Shown here: in pieces, positions 24,946 to 32,700 of the stretch | Numbering within the stretch: position 1 is the first letter of the stretch | Layout: each line of letters begins with the position of its first letter | Source of the DNA: CAZJRB01 sp964547995 | GTDB taxonomy: Bacteria > Planctomycetota > Planctomycetia > Pirellulales > Thermoguttaceae | Length of the DNA stretch: 42,339 bases | NCBI GenBank assembly: GCA_964547995.1 | Contig: CAZJRB010000062.1 | Span: forward strand, 1-42,339 | Direction: 5' to 3' | The notes under the pieces: generated by a model | Told to the model about the DNA's origin: nothing | The model's input: the letters and a program-made list of their open reading frames with translations, nothing else | The model's database searches: none | Position numbers and translations under genes: made by a program

Positions 24946-26444
24946 GCTCCGCTCCGTGAAGACACTCGCGGTGTACCGGCCGGCGGTTCCGTGACGGTTG
25001 CCTGCAAAATAGTCAGCAACTGTTTGAGATCGATTCCGTTGCCTTCGATCTGAACCTGTGATTGTTTGTGTGCCTGTTCGACGGTGACTTGGCGGGAGAT
25101 GAGTTGACGGCAGGTCCGGGAATCCAAGTGGAACGTTGCGGTACACCTGGAGCTGAGCCCCTCTTCCGCTGCGACAGGTTTGCCGTTGTTGACGGCGACT
25201 TCCCACGCACCGCCCCCGGGCCCGTCGACCTGAAGCCCCAGGAAGATTTGCCCTCCGGGGGTTTCCGGCATCTCCCCGCACGGCTGGAAGAGCCCTTGCA
25301 GGTGATGCCGGACGTCGAATTCGCGCTCGGTTTGCTGAAATCGCGGCGGGCGAAAACCGGACTCGATCGCGAATTTCGCCAGCCGCAGCATCATGTTGCA
25401 ATCGACACGAGGGCAAGGCAAATGGGGAACCGCTGCCTCGGTGTTTTCCGTATCAAAGTCCGGGTCGTCGCGCCAGTACGACCCGTAGATCTTCATTTGT
25501 TCCCGGAAGGTCCGTTCGAACCAACTTCCGTCGCATACCGGACCGTCGTTCGGATCTGCCGGCTGCGAATACGTTTCCACGGCTTCTTGCACCGCCTCGG
25601 CCATGTCCGCCAACCGTGTCGGTTCCTTGGACGTGAGATGGTATGTCTTGCCGTGCCGGTCGGGGCACCCGAAGATCTCGCTGATTGCCGCCGATACCCA
25701 ATCGACCGGCACGAAATTCTTTCGCTCGTTGCCGTTCAAGTCGAGCATCGCCAGCAAGGCGCTGGCGCTGGTTGATCCGAGAAAGACTTTGCTGACCAGC
25801 GTGTGGGCAAGCTTCAGAATCGCGTAGAAGCTGTGAAAGGTTGAAGTGTAATTCGTTTGGGAATCACCCACAATGATCGATGGGCGGTAGAATGTGGGTG
25901 GGTCGAGGAAATCGGCGCCGCGGACCATCTTCTCGGCCTCGACCTTGCTTTTCTCGTAGTCGTTACCCAGCATCTGCCCCACGTTGAGTTCACTTTCCAG
26001 AACCCGGCCTTGACGCAATCCGCAGACATAGGCTGTCGACACGTGGTGGAATTGGCGGATTCCGGTGAATCGGCAAAGCTCCAAAATCCGCCGCGTTCCC
26101 TCCACGTTGGTTTGCATGGGCTCGCCGTTGGAACTGCCGGCACAAAACGTCAGGCTGGCGGCGTTGTGGATAACGGATTGACAGTGTTGCGAGATCCATT
26201 TGACACTGGCTGCGTCGAGGTTCAGATCAAACTGAGAAAGATCGCCTTCGAGGACCACAGGTCGCGGGAGCAGGCGACCGTTTTCTTGCTCGCACCTCGC
26301 GAGGAGGGTTTCAATGCGCCGGCGGGCCGACGTGGAGTTATGGGGGCGGACAAGGACCGCCATCCGATGCCCCGCCCGAAGACTGTCTCGAAGAAGGTAG
26401 GATCCCAAGAGACCTGTGGCGCCAGTGAGAAGGTGATACCTCAT
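24942..26444 (-). CDS. thioester-reductase-like SDR with C-terminal SCP2 domain
   Basis: This protein has 500 residues. The start at 26444 has AAGGGGA upstream; the frame extends to 26540 but without a site. Residues 1-15 give the extended-SDR NAD(P) motif TGATGLLGSYLL. The catalytic pair is visible as STAYVCG and NDYEKSKVEAEK (YxxxK), and FYRPSIIVGDS fits the fatty acyl-CoA reductase / thioester reductase (Male-sterility/NAD_binding_4) family, which reduces acyl thioesters to aldehydes or alcohols. From about 390 to the end lies an SCP2-like sterol/lipid carrier domain (GGQIFLGLQVDGPGGGAWEV, CTATFHLDSRTCRQLI, QIEGNGIDLKQLLTIL). Fusing a reductase to a lipid-binding domain implies a hydrophobic substrate handed on. 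It is the first gene of the operon, with a promoter at 26552-26580. Confidence 0.87.
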   Translation of the reverse strand: MRYHLLTGATGLLGSYLLRDSLRAGHRMAVLVRPHNSTSARRRIETLLARCEQENGRLLPRPVVLEGDLSQFDLNLDAASVKWISQHCQSVIHNAASLTFCAGSSNGEPMQTNVEGTRRILELCRFTGIRQFHHVSTAYVCGLRQGRVLESELNVGQMLGNDYEKSKVEAEKMVRGADFLDPPTFYRPSIIVGDSQTNYTSTFHSFYAILKLAHTLVSKVFLGSTSASALLAMLDLNGNERKNFVPVDWVSAAISEIFGCPDRHGKTYHLTSKEPTRLADMAEAVQEAVETYSQPADPNDGPVCDGSWFERTFREQMKIYGSYWRDDPDFDTENTEAAVPHLPCPRVDCNMMLRLAKFAIESGFRPPRFQQTEREFDVRHHLQGLFQPCGEMPETPGGQIFLGLQVDGPGGGAWEVAVNNGKPVAAEEGLSSRCTATFHLDSRTCRQLISRQVTVEQAHKQSQVQIEGNGIDLKQLLTILQATVTEPPAGTPRVSSRSGA

Positions 26445-26551
26445 TTGGTCCCCTTGCCCGGAATTGTATGCCCGCTCCAAACACCCACTTTTTGTCCGAG
26501 CCTTTCCACTCAGCTCTCCGACACGTCGCAAATAGTTCACTGTAACAGCTT

Positions 26552-26580
26552 ATGTTAGCAAAGACAAGCATGATAGTCAA
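26552..26580 (-). promoter_or_regulatory. promoter of the lipid operon
   Basis: On the minus strand TTGACT (26575-26580) and TAACAT (26552-26557) are separated by exactly 17 bases. Transcription would start near 26545, leaving a leader of about 100 bases before the reductase gene. A second TTGACT lies 10 bases further upstream. Confidence 0.5.
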
Positions 26581-26701
26581 ATGAGTCAAACCCCGGTAGC
26601 CTCGTCTTTTTGCCCAGAAGTCCCCTCTGCTTGGTGGACATCTCAGGCGTTTTATATTGCCCACCGAAGAGGGGTGCGATGGACGCGTTCCCGGGACGTG
26701 C

Positions 26702-29700
26702 CTACAAATCCTGCCAAGGACCTTGCAGACCCAGGAGATAGTCGAGCGGTTCGGTCACGTCCTTGGTATCGCCGCTTGTGGTGGCGGCGGCATTGACTTG
26801 ATCGAATGCCAGGACCTCGTAGAGGAAATTGAGCGAAGCGTTCGACAAACGGGCCCAGTCCGTGGCCGCTTCGAGCAAATCGACCTGGTTGGAATCGAAC
26901 AGATCGGCCCGGTCGTTGCCGCCGGTGCTCGCGTCGGCATAGACCTTCTCGAAGCTTTTCGCCTCGTTGTAGTAACCGGCGCCGTACATGGCACTTTCCA
27001 GCGGCGAGCCGTAGAAATGATCGTCGCCGGCCGAGTCGTACAATCGGGCCTCATCGGTGCCGCCACCCGGGGCATCGGCGTGGATTTCCTCGAACTCCTT
27101 GGCGCGGTTGAAGTACTCCTGGTTGCCGAGCATTCCCCCGCCGGTAGAGCCGTACATGGCTCCCTCGTCCGGCCCGGCGTAGAACGTGTCGTCACCCGCC
27201 GAATCGAAAAGGTAGCTGACGTCGTGACCTCCGGCAGGCGTGAAGCCGAGGACTTCTTCGAAGTACTTCGCCCGATTGAGGAAGGGATCGGCGCCGCCGG
27301 CTTGATACATGGTACTTTCAACCGGCGTCGAGTAGAAGATATCGTCGCCCGGCGAGTCGTACATGCGTGCGACGTCGCGACCGCCGCCCGTGGCGTAAGC
27401 ACTCACCTCCGGGAACGCGACTGCCTGCAGCGAAAAGCCGCTACCGGTCAGGCGGCCGTAGTCCGGCGCGGCAATGAACAAGTCGTTGCCTGGCGAGTCG
27501 TAGAGGCCGGCGGTGTCGGCGCCGCCGTTGCCTGCGGTGGCGATGATCTTTTCGAAGCCGTCGATCGAATGGGTCGCGCCCGGCATGATCATCGAGGCCT
27601 CACCCGGCGAGGCCACAAACTGGTCGTCGCCGGCAGAGTCGTAGAGGTAGGCCACGTCCTTGCCGAACAGGCCGTGGACGGTGACGGATTCGACGTTGGC
27701 AACGGTGACCGGATAGCCGAGGAACGTCAGGGTCGCATGATCGGACCAGAGTTCGAGGAAATCAAGGCCGTCGGTGGCGGTGAGCACGACGGTGTCGTTG
27801 CCGCCCACGCCGTCGAAGTCGAGGCTGGTTGCACTGGGATTGATCTCCTGGGAAACGCCGTTGATTGTGGCGGTCCAAGCGGCGGGGATGGAACCGGCGA
27901 TAAACTCGAACACGTCGTTGCCGTTGGTGCCGTAGAGCTGGACGTTCGGGTCCTCGACGACCGCGTCGCTCGCCGGCGGGATAATCGGGGCTTCGGTCGG
28001 GACAATCCCGCTGAAGATGTCGGTTCCAATATCGTCGGCATCTGCGGCGAGGATTTGCGTCCACATCGACGTGGCCCCGTCGAAGACGGCCCAATCCCCG
28101 ACTTCCCAGGTGGCGATGCCGTCCAGGTCGGTCGTGCCGGCGACATCTACGATGTAGTATTCGCCCGGGGTTCCAATGCCGCTTGCCAGCACCGGGGTGT
28201 TCGCATTGGCGTCCCACTCTCCTTGAAAGGCCTCGTCGGGGCCGACCCAGACGATATCGATGTCGCCGCTTGGGCCCATGGCCACGGCCGGCCAGTGCTG
28301 ATTGCCGAAGATGGTGCTGTTGACACGGAACTCACCCCATCCCCAGTCGGCGCCGGTGGCATCGTAGACACGTGCAAAGACCCCGAAGTCGAGATCACCC
28401 GGTTCCAGGGCATCTTGCCCGAAGCTCGCCCAGGTTATCGCGAACTTGCCGTCGGTGTCCATACCCACCCCCGATTGATACTGGGAATAGAGCGTGGTCT
28501 CGTTGACGAGGAACTCGCCGCCCAGCGGCGCGCCCGCTGCATTGTAGCGTCTTGCGAACACGCCGTACTGGTTCCCGTCGGGAGGCTGCATGAAGCTGGA
28601 CCAGGTGACCACGAAGTTTCCGGCGGCGTCCCTGGCGACTTGGGGGACGAGGTCGTCGAAGCCCTGGTCGTCGACCGCTTCCTGGTTGATTTGGAACTCG
28701 CCTCCGAGGGGCACCCCGGCGGCGCTGTAGCGCTGCCCGCACACGCTCCAATAGCCCTGGTCAACCAGCCAACTGTTCCAGACGACGACGAAGTTGCCGA
28801 CGGCGTCCATGGCCACGTCGGACCGGTCCTGGGACGAATACGTGGTCGTATTGACCATGAACTCGTCGCCGAGCGCGTTGCCGAGGACGTCGAACCGGCG
28901 TGCCAGGACATTGATGTCTCCCTCGGGGGCGCCGTAGGTCGTGTACGAAACCACGAAGCTCCCGTTGGCGCGGTTCATGGTCACCGCGGGTTTGTCCTGA
29001 ATGAACCAGGGGTTCTGGTTCACGCGGAACTGGTCGCCGGTCGCGGCGCCGAACTCGTCGTATATCCGTGCGAATACGCCGGAACCGTCATCCTCGCCCT
29101 GACCCGACCACACGACAACGAAACGGCCGGCGTCGCTCATGGCTACGTCGGGTTCGATCTGGTCGCCGGTCGTAAACGTGGCGACGTCGAACTCGTCTCC
29201 GACCGGCTCGCCGTTGCGGGCGAACATTTGGCCCTTGATGGACGCCTCCAAGGCGGTGGTCGCGTCGGCAAGAGTGACTTCCTCGTAGCTGACCCAGACG
29301 ACGACGTGGTCCCCGGCTTGGTCGTTGGCCACCGCCGGGCTGTCCTGGAAGCCGTCGGTCGTGGTGTTGACGGAGTCACCGCTGGTATCGGGCTCGGGGT
29401 CTGGATCGGGGCCCGGACCGGGACCACCCCCGACATCGTCGGCCACCACGCTAAACGTCCTCTCCCAGTCGACGCCGTTGGGCTCGAACCCGTTGCGTCC
29501 CAAGGGGTTCCTCACGCGGTCGCGGAGGCCGCCTCGCGGGTCATTGATCGGGTCGGTGGGCGGGGCGAGCGCCCGGATCCCGTAGGCGCCGGTTGCCAAC
29601 GGCTCAATCGCGGGGCCGGCAGCGGCCGCGAGGATTTGCACCCAATCCGTCCCGTTGAATAGCGCCCAATCGCCGTTGTTCCATGTCTCCGCGGTGCCAT

Positions 29701-32700
29701 CGCCATCTAGGTCGAAGTTCGCACCACCAGGAAGAAGAACGCCCGCGACGATGTAGTAATCGCCCGGACTTGGAGACAAACCCAAGAGATTCGGGATATT
29801 CGTCTCGGCGTTCCACGTTCCCATGGACGTGGTTGCCGGGTTGCCGTCGAGCAACAGGACGGCCTCCCACTTGTTCGTCGGCGTCGCGTCCAGATCGTAC
29901 GGTGCGCCGGTGTTCGGATCGATGTACGGTAGGCCGGTGGCCGGATCGTTCCCCATTAACTGGGACGCCATGTTCATGCCGAAACGGACGCTGACCACGC
30001 CGCCGGCCATCGGCGAGCCGCCCACCAACAACTGGTAGTTCTCCTCGTTATTGACGCTGTCGAGGAGGATGCGGATGCTCTCGGGGACCGGCTGCCCGGC
30101 CAGGTTCAGGGCGGTGCGCTGGTCCTGCGCCCACTCGACGTCATCGTAATCGAATTGCAGCATCTGCTCGTCGAAGGTCAGGACGAGATACTGAAGCGGG
30201 TCCGAGCCCGGAGGGACAACCGAGGTGTCCAGGTTCAGGGCGGTGCCGCCGTCGTCGACCAGGTTGCCCTCCTGGTCGACCATGTCGGCCACCCTCGGCC
30301 CGGCCGTATCGGTCGTTTCGTCAAACCGGCGGTAGAAGACGCTGGCGTGGGGGCTGGTTGCATCCACTGCACCGGGAATCGTCAGCTCCTGGTGCGAGGC
30401 CAGGTCCAGTTGGCTCCAAACGGCGACGAAATCGCCGTCGGGTTCCATGTCGCAGGCCACCTCGCCCTGCCAGGTCCCCGCCGTACCCATCGTGTGCTCG
30501 AAGGCCCACGCCGAGCCCGCATCGTTCGTACTTTCCGGATGTCCGTTTCGGAATGTCGAACCATTGATGGTTCCTTCGAAGGGGTCCCAATCGGGTGGCG
30601 GGGGGGGCTGGTTTTGGGCGGCGCCGCCTGATATCGGCGGTATGTCCGTCGCGGCACTGCCGCCCACAAAATCAACCTGGAATACCCAAAATGGATTGTT
30701 TCCCCAGTTTGGATCAGTAGGATCACTAGGATCGTAGGGCAGGTGGCCGCTGGTAGGAGTAAGGGGGTCACTCATAAGGGGTTGGTAAGCCACGTCCACT
30801 TCATAGTTCCCGTTTGTGATCGACTGGATTCCGTCTGCTATCCCGGGGGCATAAACGAAGTCCGGATCGCCGCCCGCGATCCAGTTTACGTCGCTCGAGC
30901 CATAGTTGGGCACCCCGTCCGTCATTGTCCCATCGGTCAACCCAAACCATCCCCAATCCCAAATAAAGGTACCGGGATTGAGGGGATCTTCAATAGGTAC
31001 CACTGTAACCGTTATAAACTGGCGCTCATCGACGGCGGGAATGGTATACGTCATGCCGCCGCCGCCGTCCAGGACCGCCATTGTTAACGGGTGATCGTGG
31101 ACTTCGCCCTGGAACGTTACCTCGAATACGTGATCGAGCGGGTTCAGCATCATTGGGTAAAGGTCCCAATACGTACCTTCCCGAATATCAAGCTCCGTTG
31201 AGAAGAAGCCGCCGCCACCGCCAATGTAGCGGACATCAACGGGTCCTTCGTACCGGGGATAGGCCTCCGGCCAGTTGACGCCGAGTATGTCGATAGCCTG
31301 GGTCTGGAGTTGTTCGTCGATCTCGCCCGCCGTGGCGTAAGGCTGGAGTATCCCGTTATCGTACACCGGGGTGATAGTAACGTCGCGGGACTGAAGCAAC
31401 ATGTCGTTCCAAACACGTATCGTGAAACTCCCAGAGTCGGCGTCCTCCGGGATGGTGATGATGTAGCGCTCGTTGTGGCCGTCGCGCATGTTGCTGATCA
31501 GGCTGTCGCTGAAGAGGTTGTTGGTTTCGAGCCGGGGGTCGGCGTCCCATCGGCTGAACATGGCACCGTTGGCGTCGCCCCGCAACATGCGGACCCCGTT
31601 GTCCAGGATCGCCCCGAGGCGGCCAAGCTGCTCGTTGTCGGCGACCGTGTTGTCGGCCGATTCGTCTATGAAAAGTGTTAAAGGGTCGTCGAACGGGATG
31701 AGGTTGGGGCCCGGGTGCAATAACGGGCTGGCGGCGGAGAACAGCACGTAGTCGATGGCCGCGTCGATGTCGCTCCCGAGGCTGCTGTAAAGGGTGTTGT
31801 TCTTGATGACGTCCCCCTCCGTGTATTCGCCGAACATGAACGTGTCCACGGTGGGATTAAAGTAGGGGTCCTCCCAGGGTGCCAACAGCGGTGGATTCCC
31901 CAAGTCCAGGTTCAGGTCGTCTGCGGTGTTTGGGATGAGGTCGGGGCCCCAAATCTGCTCCATCCAGTATTCGTAGACCAAGTTGTATTCGTCGTAGGAC
32001 AATTCCACGTCCTCCGCCATGTCGCCGCCGTAGCCGTGGTAGGAGATCGCCACGTCGCCGTCGGCGTCCATCATGACGTTGCTCGATTCCTGGTCGTACG
32101 GCCAGAGGGTATTGGCGCCGACGGTGTCGGCGCTGTTGGCGCGGAATTCGGTGCGGACGACGTTGCCGCCGGGTATGGCAACCCCGTCGGCATCGTACAG
32201 CTCGTACATGAGGCCGTAGACGCCCTCGCTCGTCTCCGGGAGGTTATCGGGATCTTGTGCGGCCTCGAAGGAGAAACAGACGTTGTTCTGGTAATCGAAG
32301 GCGGCCGTGGACGAGCCGCCCCCGACGATGTTCTGGGCCGGGATCAGCGGCGCCTGGTCCGGGTCGGTGGGGTCGTAGTCCGGCGGTAACACCGTGGCCC
32401 AGACTTCCACCTCGAGGGGGCCGGGATCGAGGAGGTGGGGATCGTGGGTGCGGGTCCAGGTAATCGCCGCGTGGCCGTCCCCGCTCATCGCCACGTAGGG
32501 CTCGAAGTGGACGGCCGTGTCCTCCGGGTGTACCATGAATTCCAGCCCCTGGGAGACGCCGTGGCGGTCGAACGACCGGGCCGTAATGCCGTTGAAGAAG
32601 CTGATGTCCTGCCCCTCGTTCTCCCAGACGACCATGAAGTTGCCCGCGTGGTCCATGTCGACGTGCGGGGCGCGTTGGGCGTTCGGCGTGAAGCTGTTGA

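Noticed and set aside
26657..29662. 1001-codon plus-strand open frame
   Set aside because: It is antisense to the giant surface protein, whose repeats and domains are clear. GC-rich third positions keep the opposite strand open.
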